From Actinacidiphila guanduensis (lineage in GTDB: Bacteria > Actinomycetota > Actinomycetes > Streptomycetales > Streptomycetaceae): a stretch of DNA of 64,000 bases. Position numbers and translations under genes: made by a program. The first letter of the stretch is position 1. Each line of letters starts with the position of its first letter. Under the pieces are notes generated by a model. It made no database searches. It was not told the DNA's origin and saw only the letters and a program-made list of their open reading frames with translations. The stretch spans positions 558,001 to 622,000 of the forward strand of contig NZ_FNIE01000004.1 in the NCBI RefSeq assembly GCF_900103985.1, given 5' to 3'. Positions 16,231-24,115 of this stretch are shown here, piece by piece.

Positions 16231-16236
16231 GCAGAC

Positions 16237-16983
16237 ATGCGCAGCAGTTCACTGGCCGCGGGGGCCGCGGTCCTCGCGGTGGCCGTGCTCGGAGCGGCGC
16301 CGGCCATGGCGTCCTCGCCCGTGCGGGACAGCTCGGCCACACCGATGTGCGGCACCTCGCAGCTGTCCGTCGCGCTGGGCGGCGGCGACGCGGGCGCCGG
16401 CAACCTCTACCGGTACCTGGTCTTCACCAACACCGGCTCCACCGCGTGCCACCTGACCGGCTACCCGGGCCTGTCCATGCTGGACGCCGGCGGCAAGCAG
16501 ATCGGGCAGCCCGCCACCCGCGAACCGCGCAGCTATGCCCCGGTCGTGCTGCGGCCCGGCGCGTCCGCGAGCGACACCATCCACACCGCCAACCACCAGG
16601 GCACCTGCCTGCCCGCCTCGGCCAAGCTGAAGGTGTACCCGCCGGGGAACACCGCCTCGGTCACCATCCCCGGCTCGATCACCGAGTGCTTCAACACCTT
16701 CTCGGTCACCCCGCTGGCCGCGGGCAAGGACGGCAACCCGGGCGGGGCGTCGGCGCCCACCGCCTCCCCGAGCCGCCCGGCGGGCTCCTCCGGCGCCACG
16801 GGCTCCACCGGCGGCGGCTCGCAGGTGCCGGTGGTGCCCTCCGGCGCCCCTGACACCGGCCTCGCGGCGACCGGTGCGCACAGTGACAACTCCGAGGTGC
16901 TCGCCGCGACCGGCGCGGGCGTGCTCGTCCTCGGCGGCGCCGGCTTCGCGCTGGCGCGCCGCCGGGTGCGGACCGGCCGTTGA
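16237..16983 (+). CDS. DUF4232 surface protein with LAATG sorting motifs
   Basis: 248 residues: a signal peptide (about 1-29, ending PAMA-SS), a DUF4232 domain (about 38-165) and a Ser/Gly/Pro-rich linker. The C-terminus has two LAATG motifs at 209-213 and 222-226, a hydrophobic stretch, and an ARRRVRTGR tail. LAXTG followed by a hydrophobic and basic tail is the signal for class E-type sortases in Streptomyces, so wall attachment is likely. The next gene encodes a sortase and overlaps by 4 bp (TTGA). The DUF4232 domain closely resembles that of the protein at 18184. The ligand of DUF4232 is not known. Confidence 0.87.
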   Translation: MRSSSLAAGAAVLAVAVLGAAPAMASSPVRDSSATPMCGTSQLSVALGGGDAGAGNLYRYLVFTNTGSTACHLTGYPGLSMLDAGGKQIGQPATREPRSYAPVVLRPGASASDTIHTANHQGTCLPASAKLKVYPPGNTASVTIPGSITECFNTFSVTPLAAGKDGNPGGASAPTASPSRPAGSSGATGSTGGGSQVPVVPSGAPDTGLAATGAHSDNSEVLAATGAGVLVLGGAGFALARRRVRTGR

Positions 16984-17654
16984 GCCGCACGGGCGGCCGG
17001 ACGGCGGCAGGCGGCCGGGTCCGCCGCGGGAGCGCCCTGGCGCTCGCCGCGGCGGGCCTGGCCCTGCTGTGCGGTTGCGGCCCGGACTCCGCCAAGGCGC
17101 AGGCGCCCTCCGGCAGCGGCGCGGCCAGCGTCTCCGCCCCCGCCGCCACCTCCTCGGCGCCGGCGGCCACCGACGCCCCCGCGCACCCGATGGACCGCTC
17201 CGTCCCGACCCGGCTGGAGGTGCCCGCGATCGGCGTCGACACCGCCGTGATGGCGCTGGGCCTGGCCGGCGACGGCACCGTCCAGGTGCCGCCGATCGCC
17301 GCGCACTCCCCCGCCGGGTGGTACGACGGCTCGCCGACGCCGGGGCAGCTGGGGCCCTCGGTGATCCTGGGCCACGTCACCGTGGGGCGCTACGGTGACG
17401 GGGTGTTCCTCCACCTCGACCGGCTGCGCGCGGGTGACGCGGTGTCGGTGACCCGCAAGGACGGCTCGACCGCGCGGTTCCGCGTGGACCGGGTGCAGAC
17501 CGTGGCGAAGTCGCACTTCCCGACATCGGCGGTGTACGGGAACGTCGACCGGCCCGAGCTGCGTCTCATCACGTGCGGCGGGACCCGGCTCACCGGGGGC
17601 GGCGGCTACGCGGACAACGTGATCGTGTACGCCTCGCTCGTCTCCGGATCGTGA
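16980..17654 (+). CDS. Class F-type sortase
   Basis: 224 residues from a TTG at 16980 that overlaps the preceding stop (TTGA), implying coupling. A hydrophobic segment near 17-30 ends in CGC; Cys33 fits a weak lipobox (LCGC), so it is a lipoprotein or membrane-anchored. After an Ala/Ser linker, the sortase domain starts at PTRLEVPAIGVDTAV. The catalytic residues are visible: His132 in LGHVT, Cys199 in LITCGG and Arg203. Sortases cut LPXTG-like signals and join proteins to peptidoglycan. Its neighbour is the obvious substrate, although the LAATG signal is typical of class E and the sortase looks class F. Confidence 0.88.
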   Translation: MSRTGGRTAAGGRVRRGSALALAAAGLALLCGCGPDSAKAQAPSGSGAASVSAPAATSSAPAATDAPAHPMDRSVPTRLEVPAIGVDTAVMALGLAGDGTVQVPPIAAHSPAGWYDGSPTPGQLGPSVILGHVTVGRYGDGVFLHLDRLRAGDAVSVTRKDGSTARFRVDRVQTVAKSHFPTSAVYGNVDRPELRLITCGGTRLTGGGGYADNVIVYASLVSGS

Positions 17655-17696
17655 TCCGCCTTCCGCGTCCCGGCCGGGAGACAGTCACGACCACGA

Positions 17697-18200
17697 GTGA
17701 GGGGAACCGCCATCCGGTCTCAAGAGCGCGCCGCCGCCGAGCTGTTCGCGGCGCTGTACCCGCGGCTGGCCGGCTGGGTGCGCCGCCTGGTGGACGACGA
17801 CGGGACCGCGCACGAGATCGCGTCCGAGGCGTTCACCCGGCTGTGGGCGCGCTGGACGAAGGTGGAGGAGCCCAGCGGCTTCCTCTACGTGACGGCGGCG
17901 AACCTGGTGCGCGACCACTGGCGCAAACTGGAGCGCGAGCGGCGCGCCCTGCGCCGCACGGCCACGGAGGAGGCGGTGCGCCCGCAGCCGGAGACCGCCG
18001 ATCCCACGGTGCGGATGCTGGTGCAGTCGCTGCCGGAGCGGCTGCGCAGCCCCGCGCTGCTCTACTACTACGCGGACCTGCCGGTCCGGGAGGTAGCGGC
18101 CCTGCTGGGCCGCCGGGAGGGCACCGTCAAGGCCGACCTGCACGCCGCCCGCGAACTGCTGCGCGCCAAGCTCGGGGAGCACCATGACCGGATTTCCTGA
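17697..18200 (+). CDS. ECF-type RNA polymerase sigma factor
   Basis: 167 residues from a GTG at 17697. Region 2 covers about 10-70 (FAALYPRLAGWVRRLV, then ASEAFTRLWARWTKVEEPSGFLYVTAANLVRDHWRK). Region 4 covers about 110-160 (LPERLRSPALLYYYADLPVREVAALLGRREGTVKADLHAARELL). It lacks regions 1 and 3, as expected. It is 42 bp after the sortase, and its end overlaps by 17 bp the start of a membrane DUF4232 protein, the usual place of an anti-sigma factor. The start choice is not certain because the ribosome-binding site is weak. Confidence 0.9.
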   Translation: MRGTAIRSQERAAAELFAALYPRLAGWVRRLVDDDGTAHEIASEAFTRLWARWTKVEEPSGFLYVTAANLVRDHWRKLERERRALRRTATEEAVRPQPETADPTVRMLVQSLPERLRSPALLYYYADLPVREVAALLGRREGTVKADLHAARELLRAKLGEHHDRIS

Positions 18201-19416
18201 CGACCCCGCCGAGGGCTCCGCCGGCCACGGCGAGCAAGCCCACCGGGAACCGCAGCAGCCCGGAAACGGCGGCGCCGGGAAGCCGGCGGGCCCCGGCGGA
18301 GGCCGCGGCCCGGACCCGAGCGGTGGCATCGACGGCGGCCGCGGCGGCTCCGGCGAGCCGGAAGCCCCCGGCGAGGACGGCGGCCCGAGCGGCACCGGCA
18401 GGTCCGGCGGCCAGGGCTTCGGCGCCGTGGACGGCGCCGGTCGTCCGCGTGAAGGCGGCACCGATGGCAGCCCCGGCCCGGACGGCCTCGGGTCCTTCGG
18501 CCGCGGTGGGGGCGGGGACGGGGGCCTCGGGGCGCCCTTCGGCCTGCCCGGCAGAGCCGCGGACGACGGGTACGACGGGTACGACGGGTACGACGGGGCC
18601 GGTGATCCGCTGGAGCGGGTGCTGCGGCCTCGGCCCGGGTACCTGGCCGCGCCCCCCGGCGCCTTCGAGCGCATCCGCGGGCGGGCGGCCCGGCGGCGCC
18701 GGTTGCGGGCGGCCGCGGGCGGGGTGGCCGCGCTCGCCGTGGTCACCGGGTCGCTCTACGCGGCCGGCGTGCTCGCCCCGCGGGACGGCGGCAGGGAGGT
18801 CGGACCGCCCGCGAACAGTACGCAGGCGAGCACGTCGCCGGGGCCGACCCGTACGTCCGGCACCCTCGCGCCCTCGGTCACCGCGTCGCCCCACACGCCC
18901 GACCGGCAGGGCAGCGGCAGCGCCGGGGCCGTCGCGGGCGAGCAGGGTTCCTCGGCGCCGGCCACGGGCGGCACCCGGACGCCGTCCTCGCCCTCGGCCG
19001 GCGGCACCGCGATGTGCACGGCCGGGCAGCTGAGCGTGGCGCTCGGCGGCGGCGACGCGGGCGCGGGCAACCTCTACCGCTACCTGGTGGTCACCAACAC
19101 CGGCAGCGCGGCCTGCCAGGTCGACGGCTTTCCCGGCCTGTCCCTGCTGGACGCGAACGGCAAGCAGATCGGGCAGCCCGCCACCCGCCGGCCGCTGGCC
19201 CACTCGCCCGTCGTCCTGCGGCCGGGCGCCAGCGCGAGCGACACCATCCACACCGCGAACCAGCAGGGCACGTGCGAGACCCCCTCCACGCGGCTGCGGA
19301 TCTACCCACCGGGCAGCCGGCAGTCGCTGACCTTCCCGGGGTCGATCACCATCTGCGACGGCCTCTTCGAGATCACCCCGTTCATCGCAGGCCGGACGGG
19401 CAACCCGCCCGCCTAG
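18184..19416 (+). CDS. Transmembrane DUF4232 protein, candidate anti-sigma factor
   Basis: 410 residues. The first ~155 are a Gly/Pro/Ser-rich, probably disordered cytoplasmic tail with a repeated GYD triplet (DGYDGYDGYDG). Then comes a segment PLERVLRPRPGYLAAPPGAFERIRGRAARRRR, one transmembrane helix (about 178-199), a Ser/Thr/Pro linker and a C-terminal extracellular DUF4232 domain (about 275-405). There is no ZAS-type zinc motif. Overlap with the ECF sigma gene and the topology suggest it senses something outside and controls the sigma factor. The DUF4232 part is a close paralogue of that at 16237. Confidence 0.82.
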   Translation: MTGFPDDPAEGSAGHGEQAHREPQQPGNGGAGKPAGPGGGRGPDPSGGIDGGRGGSGEPEAPGEDGGPSGTGRSGGQGFGAVDGAGRPREGGTDGSPGPDGLGSFGRGGGGDGGLGAPFGLPGRAADDGYDGYDGYDGAGDPLERVLRPRPGYLAAPPGAFERIRGRAARRRRLRAAAGGVAALAVVTGSLYAAGVLAPRDGGREVGPPANSTQASTSPGPTRTSGTLAPSVTASPHTPDRQGSGSAGAVAGEQGSSAPATGGTRTPSSPSAGGTAMCTAGQLSVALGGGDAGAGNLYRYLVVTNTGSAACQVDGFPGLSLLDANGKQIGQPATRRPLAHSPVVLRPGASASDTIHTANQQGTCETPSTRLRIYPPGSRQSLTFPGSITICDGLFEITPFIAGRTGNPPA

Positions 19417-20144
19417 CGGCCCGCCCGGCACCTCCCGGCCGCGCCCTCGGCTCCGGAGCCCGCTTACCGCCGGCGGACCGCGCGGCTCCCGGTCCGGGTC
19501 CTGCCGGCGGCGGGCACGACGTGGCGGGGCGGGCGCCGCTGCGAGACGGAGACAGTGGCGCTTTGGACCCCACGGCTCCGGTCAGGGTCCTGCTGGCGGC
19601 AGGCGGCGCCGCGAAGCGCGGGGCGGGCGCCGATACGGGCCCGGAGACAGTGGCCCTGCGGGTCCCGGACGGGAAGACCTGCCGGTGGGCGCGGGGAGCC
19701 GCCCGCGCCGCGCGACGTGAAGCTGACGACGCCACGCCCCACTGGGCCCGCGCCGCCCAGGCAAGGGGCGGGCGGACCCCTGGCCGGGGCCCGGAGCTGC
19801 CCGCGCTGCTCGACCCGTGGCGTCGAGCGGCGCCGCGAGGTGCGGGGCGCGCGGCGCTGCGGGGGCACGGGCCGCCGGCGCCGCGAGTCCAGGCCCGCGG
19901 CGCGGCGGACCCGCTGGTCGACAGGCCGGGCCGCACGGCCGGCCGTCGCCGGGCCGTGCGCCCCCGTGTGCGCCCTCGCGCGCGGGCGGGGTGCTCCCGA
20001 GCGGGAGCCGCACGGGCGATGCCGTGGAAAGCTTTGAAGGTGGCCTCAATGCGGTAACGGCCGGTGAGGCCCGGCCGGGCCGGTGGTTGCCTGGGACCCG
20101 GCCGGTTCCGGCCACCGTTCGGGCACCGGGGAAGGGAGTGGTCC
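19417..20144. other. Degenerate region with an imperfect ~90-bp direct repeat
   Basis: No intact gene is supported. Segments starting at 19491 and 19580 share GGTC(C/A)GGGTCCTGC(C/T)GGCGGC, then GGGGCGGGCGCCG (19526, 19620) and GGAGACAGTGGC (about 19548, 19643); they are offset by 89-95 bp, so it is a decayed duplication. Near 20005-20060 the composition is less GC-rich. There the minus strand could read GRYRIEATFKAFHGI, which looks like a scrap of a transposase, but I could not confirm a family. The first 120 bp may hold a terminator for the DUF4232 gene. Confidence 0.45.
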
Positions 20145-21434
20145 ATGGCGCTGCGTCGCACCGGCGGCGGCCGCCGCCCCGCCGCGGTCCCCGCCCTGCC
20201 GCGGCTGCTCGGCGGCGGCCAGGACGAGGGGACCGCCCCGCAGGAACCCGCTCCGGTCCTGCTGACCGTGCTGCCGTACGCGGTGATGGCGCTGGTCGCG
20301 CTGCTGGACGGCATCGGCGGCCAGAGCGTCGGCCTGCTGCCACTGGTGGCCCTCGGCCCGGCGTTCGCCGGACTGGTCGGCTCCTGGGTGCGTACCGCCG
20401 TGGTCGGGGTGCTCGCGGTGGCCGTGGTGTGCGCGCTGGGCGTGGTGGACGGGCTCTTCGCCGAGCGGCGCGGGTTCGCCGCGATCGGCGCCGTGGTGGG
20501 GGTCACCGTCGCCGGCATCATGGCGGCGGTCATCCGGCAGCGCAGCGAGCGCGAGCTGGCGAACGTGCGCTCGATCGCGGAGGTCGCCCAGCGGGTGCTG
20601 CTGCGCCCGGTGCCGCGCAGCGCGGGGCACCTGCGGGCCGCGGTCTCGTACACCTCCGCGGTCGCCGAGGCGCGTATCGGCGGGGACCTGTACGAGGTGG
20701 TGCCCTCGCCGGCGGGGGTGCGGGTGATCATCGGCGACGTGCAGGGCAAGGGGCTGGAGGCGGTGGAGACCGCCGCGGTGGTGCTCGGCGCCTTCCGGGA
20801 GGCCGCGCACGACGAGAAGGGCCTGGAGGGCGTGGGCGAGCGGGTGCAGCGGGCCGCGGACCGGGCGCTGGGCGGGGAGAAGTTCGTCACCGCGATCATG
20901 GCCGAGATCAGCCCCGTGCACGGGACACGGCTGCTGAACTACGGGCACCCGGCGCCGATGCTCGTCAAGCCGGACGGGCAGGTGGAGCTGCCCGAGCCGC
21001 CGGAGTACTCGATGCCGCTCGGGCTCGGCCTGGACCGGGCCGAGGCCGCCGTCCCGTTCGAGGTGGACTTCCGCCCCGGGGACCAGCTGCTGCTCTACAC
21101 CGACGGCGTCACCGAGGCCCGCGACGCGGCCGGCATGTTCTACCCGCTGCGCGAACGGGCCCGGCTGCTGGCCGACGGCGACCCCCAGCGCGCCCTGGAG
21201 GCCCTGCGGGCCGACCTGGTCCGCCACGCCGAGGGCCCCCTCCACGACGACGCGGCCATGCTCCTGCTCCGCTACCGCGACCCCGCCCCGCACCCCCCGT
21301 CCGCGAACGGCGCGGAGCGCCCCGAGGACGCGGACCTCGAAGCGGACGCCGCGGTGATCCCCGCGACCGCCGACGGCCAGGCAGGCGGCGGAGCAACGCG
21401 CATGCGCGAGGAGGAGCCGAAGCAGACGGGCTGA
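20145..21434 (+). CDS. SpoIIE-type PP2C phosphatase
   Basis: 429 residues from the ATG at 20145, preceded by GAAGGGAG. Three or four hydrophobic segments occupy about 35-130. A helical linker (VIRQRSERELANVRSIAEVAQRVLL) leads into the PP2C domain: RIGGDLYEVV, IIGDVQGKGLEAVETAAVVLGAF, NYGHPAPML and LLLYTDGVTEARD. It lacks the HATPase domain of the phosphatase at 11210, so it probably only dephosphorylates its partner. The C-terminal ~45 residues are low complexity. No partner gene is adjacent. Confidence 0.92.
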   Translation: MALRRTGGGRRPAAVPALPRLLGGGQDEGTAPQEPAPVLLTVLPYAVMALVALLDGIGGQSVGLLPLVALGPAFAGLVGSWVRTAVVGVLAVAVVCALGVVDGLFAERRGFAAIGAVVGVTVAGIMAAVIRQRSERELANVRSIAEVAQRVLLRPVPRSAGHLRAAVSYTSAVAEARIGGDLYEVVPSPAGVRVIIGDVQGKGLEAVETAAVVLGAFREAAHDEKGLEGVGERVQRAADRALGGEKFVTAIMAEISPVHGTRLLNYGHPAPMLVKPDGQVELPEPPEYSMPLGLGLDRAEAAVPFEVDFRPGDQLLLYTDGVTEARDAAGMFYPLRERARLLADGDPQRALEALRADLVRHAEGPLHDDAAMLLLRYRDPAPHPPSANGAERPEDADLEADAAVIPATADGQAGGGATRMREEEPKQTG

Positions 21435-21698
21435 CCGGCTGCCGGCGCTCCCCACAGCCGGCCACCCCACGCGTGCCGGCCCGCGGGGCGGTCGGCGAGC
21501 CGCACGGGCCGCGCGGCCACGTCCATCCGGCATTCCGTGCCGTGGTCAGGTCGGCCACCAGGGCGGGGGCGGGTCCGCGAGGCCTCAGGTGCCGCGCGCA
21601 CCTGCCCCTCGCTTCCCGCGGCAGCGCGCAGCCCTCGCGGGCGGCTTCGGGCCCCGCACCGGCGGGCGCCCTCGTGACGACACCCGCGGGCCGCGCCG

Positions 21699-22382
21699 TC
21701 AGCAGTCCGGGTGGCCCCAGCCGTCCGGGTTCTTGGAGATGGGCTCGCCCGCAGCGTAGGGGCGGCCGCAGCGGCAGCGGCCCGGGAACTTCGCCTTCAG
21801 GGTGCGGGCCGGGCCCGTGGAGCCGCCGCGCGAGGCGCCCGCGCCCGACCCTCCCGAGCGCGGCGTCTTCGGGGGCTTGCGGCTGCTCTCCGGGGCCGGC
21901 GGCGGCACCGGGGAGCCCTGGTCGCTGCCGGCCGGCTGCTGGACGCGGGCGGCCTGGCTGGCGGCGCGGTCGGCGAAGTCGTTGAGCCGGTCGCCGCCCA
22001 CCTGGTGGGCCGGCACGTAGCGGAACTCCACGCTGCGGCCCGACAGCAGCGCGTCGATCCGCACCACCAGCTCCTGGTTCGCCACCGGCTTGCCGGCCGC
22101 GTTCTTCCAGCCGTTGCGCTTCCAGTTGGGCAGCCAGGTGGTGACGGCCTTCATCGCGTACTGGGAGTCCATCCGGACCTCCAGCGCCGTGTCCGGCCCG
22201 GCGGCTGTCAACAGCCGCTCCAGAGCGGTCAGTTCGGCGACGTTGTTGGTCGCCGTGCCGAGCGGGCCGGCCTCCCAGCGGTCCGGCTCACCCGAGCCGT
22301 CCGCCATGACCCAGGCCCAGCCGGCGGGGCCGGGATTGCCTTTGGACGCGCCGTCACAGGCGGCGATGATGCGGTCTGCCAC
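21699..22382 (-). CDS. rnhA: Ribonuclease HI family protein with C-terminal Cys cluster
   Basis: 227 residues from the GTG at 22382. The RNase H fold is clear, with the catalytic set Asp10 (ACDGASKGNPG), Glu50 (NNVAELTALE), Asp72 (RMDSQYAMKAV) and Asp138 near His126 (PAHQVGGDRLNDFADRAA). It should cut RNA in RNA-DNA hybrids. Beyond residue 145 lies a Pro/Ser/Gly-rich linker and a short tail CRCGRPYAAGEPI...GHPDC, a likely zinc-binding extension not found in classical RNase HI. The start is uncertain because the G-run abuts the GTG. Confidence 0.9.
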   Translation of the reverse strand: MADRIIAACDGASKGNPGPAGWAWVMADGSGEPDRWEAGPLGTATNNVAELTALERLLTAAGPDTALEVRMDSQYAMKAVTTWLPNWKRNGWKNAAGKPVANQELVVRIDALLSGRSVEFRYVPAHQVGGDRLNDFADRAASQAARVQQPAGSDQGSPVPPPAPESSRKPPKTPRSGGSGAGASRGGSTGPARTLKAKFPGRCRCGRPYAAGEPISKNPDGWGHPDC

Positions 22383-22440
22383 CCCCCGATCATGCCACCC
22401 GCTCCCGCCGGCCGGGGAACCGCGCAGGCCGCGGGCCGCC

Positions 22441-23805
22441 TCAGCCCTGGAAGTGCGCGGCCCGGGTGTGCTCGCGGACCTCCTCCGGGGTGAGGTAGGA
22501 GTCGGTGTACTCGAAGTCGCGCAGCGCGGCCGGTGTCCGGGACTGGAAGCCGGTGCGGACGAAGTCGTCACCGGCCACCGCGTTGAGCAGCCAGTTGGTC
22601 ATGACGCGGGCCTTGGCGACGTTCGTGCGCAGGGCCGACCAGTGGTAGCCGCGGGCGACGGCCTGGGCGGGCATGCCGCGCAGCTCGATGCCCAGCGGCT
22701 TGGAGACCGCGTCGCGGCCGCCGAGGTCGACGACCAGGCCGAGGTCCTTGTGGACGTACGGCTGCAGCGGCTGCTCGCGCAGGGTGGCGATGACGTTGTC
22801 GGCGACCCGGCGGCCCTGGCGCATGGCGTGCTGGGCGGTGGGCGGGCAGACGGCGCCCTCGTCGTCCTTGGTGAGGTCGGGCACCGCGGCGGCGTCGCCG
22901 AGCGCGAACACCCCGTCCCGGCCCGGCACCGTCATCTGCGCCGTCACCGCGAGGCGGCCCTTGAGCGTCTCGGCGTCCAGCGTCGCGATCAGCGGGCTGG
23001 CGACAACCCCGGCGGTCCAGATCAGCGTGCGCGAGGGCACCACGCGGCCGTCGGTGAAGGTGACCTCCTCCGGTGCGGCCTTGGCCACCGACACCCCGAG
23101 CGAGATGTCGATGCCGCGGTCGCGCAGGATCTTCAGCGCGCTCAGGCCCAGCTTCTCGCCGAGTTCGGGCATCAGCCGCGGGGCGATGTCGATCAGGTGC
23201 CACTTGATCTCGCGCGGGTCCAGCCGGGGGTAGCGCTTGGCGGCGTTGCTGGTCAGCCGCTGCAGGCAGGCCGCGGTCTCGGTGCCTGCGTAGCCGCCGC
23301 CGACGACCACGAACTGCAGCCGGGAGGCGCGCTCGGCCGGGTCCTCGCTGGCGTCGGCGAGGTCGAGCTGGGCGATGACGTGGTCGCGCACGTAGGCGGC
23401 CTCGGCGAGGGTCTTCATGCCGCGGGCGTGCTCGGCCAAGCCGGGGATGTCGAAGGTGCGGGTGACGCTGCCGGGGGCGAGGACGAGGTAGTCGTAGTGC
23501 TCGTCGACCTCCTCGCCGGTGATCTTGCGGATCACGCACACCTTGGCCTTGGTGTCCACGCCGATCGCCCCGCCGGGCACGATCCGGGTGCGGTGCCGGC
23601 GGCTGCGGCGCAGCGAGACCGCGATGGACTGCGGGGTGAGCATGCCGGAGGCCACCTGCGGCAGCAGCGGCAGGTAGAGCTGGTAGGAGAACGGCGTCAC
23701 GAGGCAGACATCGGCTTCGCCGGGGGCGAGTCTGCGCTCCAGCCTGCGGACGCACTCCACACCGGCGAATCCGGCACCCACCACGAGGATCTTCGGTCGT
23801 GCCAC
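22441..23805 (-). CDS. ndh: Type II NADH dehydrogenase (FAD-dependent pyridine nucleotide-disulphide oxidoreductase)
   Basis: 454 residues from the GTG at 23805, with GAAGGGA eight bases upstream. It has the N-terminal FAD motif ILVVGAGFAGVECVRRL and a second nucleotide motif FVVVGGGYAGTETAACL near residue 160. Near 290-305 the flavin-binding GVFALGDAAAVPD appears. The protein resembles membrane-peripheral NDH-2 enzymes that pass electrons from NADH to quinone without pumping protons. The family also contains other FAD oxidoreductases, so the substrate is inferred. It is divergent from paaK with about 310 bp between. Confidence 0.85.
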   Translation of the reverse strand: MARPKILVVGAGFAGVECVRRLERRLAPGEADVCLVTPFSYQLYLPLLPQVASGMLTPQSIAVSLRRSRRHRTRIVPGGAIGVDTKAKVCVIRKITGEEVDEHYDYLVLAPGSVTRTFDIPGLAEHARGMKTLAEAAYVRDHVIAQLDLADASEDPAERASRLQFVVVGGGYAGTETAACLQRLTSNAAKRYPRLDPREIKWHLIDIAPRLMPELGEKLGLSALKILRDRGIDISLGVSVAKAAPEEVTFTDGRVVPSRTLIWTAGVVASPLIATLDAETLKGRLAVTAQMTVPGRDGVFALGDAAAVPDLTKDDEGAVCPPTAQHAMRQGRRVADNVIATLREQPLQPYVHKDLGLVVDLGGRDAVSKPLGIELRGMPAQAVARGYHWSALRTNVAKARVMTNWLLNAVAGDDFVRTGFQSRTPAALRDFEYTDSYLTPEEVREHTRAAHFQG

Positions 23806-23994
23806 GATGTTGGTCCCTTCTGCGCGGCCGGGGATCGTGCTCTCCGGGTGCGCCTGCCCGCTGATCGCGGCTCCGCACTTCTGTCCTACCCCGCGCCCGA
23901 CGCGCACGCCAGCGGAACGGCGAACCCCGGCACCGCAGGCGCCGGGTGGCGCGGCCGCCGCAGCGCGGACGGGGGGCGGGGCGGGTTCGGGTGC

Positions 23995-24030
23995 GTCCTT
24001 GAAGGTTCGTCCTCGAAGGTTCGTCCTTGA
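23995..24030. repeat. Tandem 14-bp GTCCT(T/C)GAAGGTTC repeat
   Basis: Two full copies (23995-24008, 24009-24022) and the first half of a third (24023-24030) lie head to tail. They could be binding sites for a regulator of either divergent gene. Confidence 0.85.
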
Positions 24031-24071
24031 CACCCGGCGTGCTTGCTGGTTCGTTGGCCTCCAGGGATACG

Positions 24072-24085
24072 ACCGAACGGTCGGT
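24072..24085. promoter_or_regulatory. PaaR-like operator
   Basis: ACCGAACGGTCGGT matches the ACCG-N2-CG-N2-CGGT core described for PaaR, a TetR-type repressor of phenylacetate genes in Corynebacterium. It lies 30 bp upstream of the paaK start. The surrounding 18 bp (CGACCGAACGGTCGGTCG) are symmetric at most positions. The sequence is seen; the regulator is inferred and its gene is not in the window. Confidence 0.65.
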
Positions 24086-24115
24086 CGGCACACAGGCGTG
24101 CGAGGCGGAGGCGGC

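Larger units (their letters stand above)
23806..24115. promoter_or_regulatory. Divergent ndh / paaK regulatory region
   Basis: The 310-bp gap contains no gene. It holds a tandem GTCCTTGAAGGTTC-type repeat (23995-24030) and a PaaR-like box (24072-24085), listed separately. The A/T-richer part near 24000-24075 is the likely paaK promoter. Confidence 0.6.

Noticed and set aside
19555..20037. 160-residue frame in the 19.4-20.1 kb gap
   Set aside because: Arg/Pro/Ala-rich translation with no motif or ribosome-binding site; part of a degenerate region.
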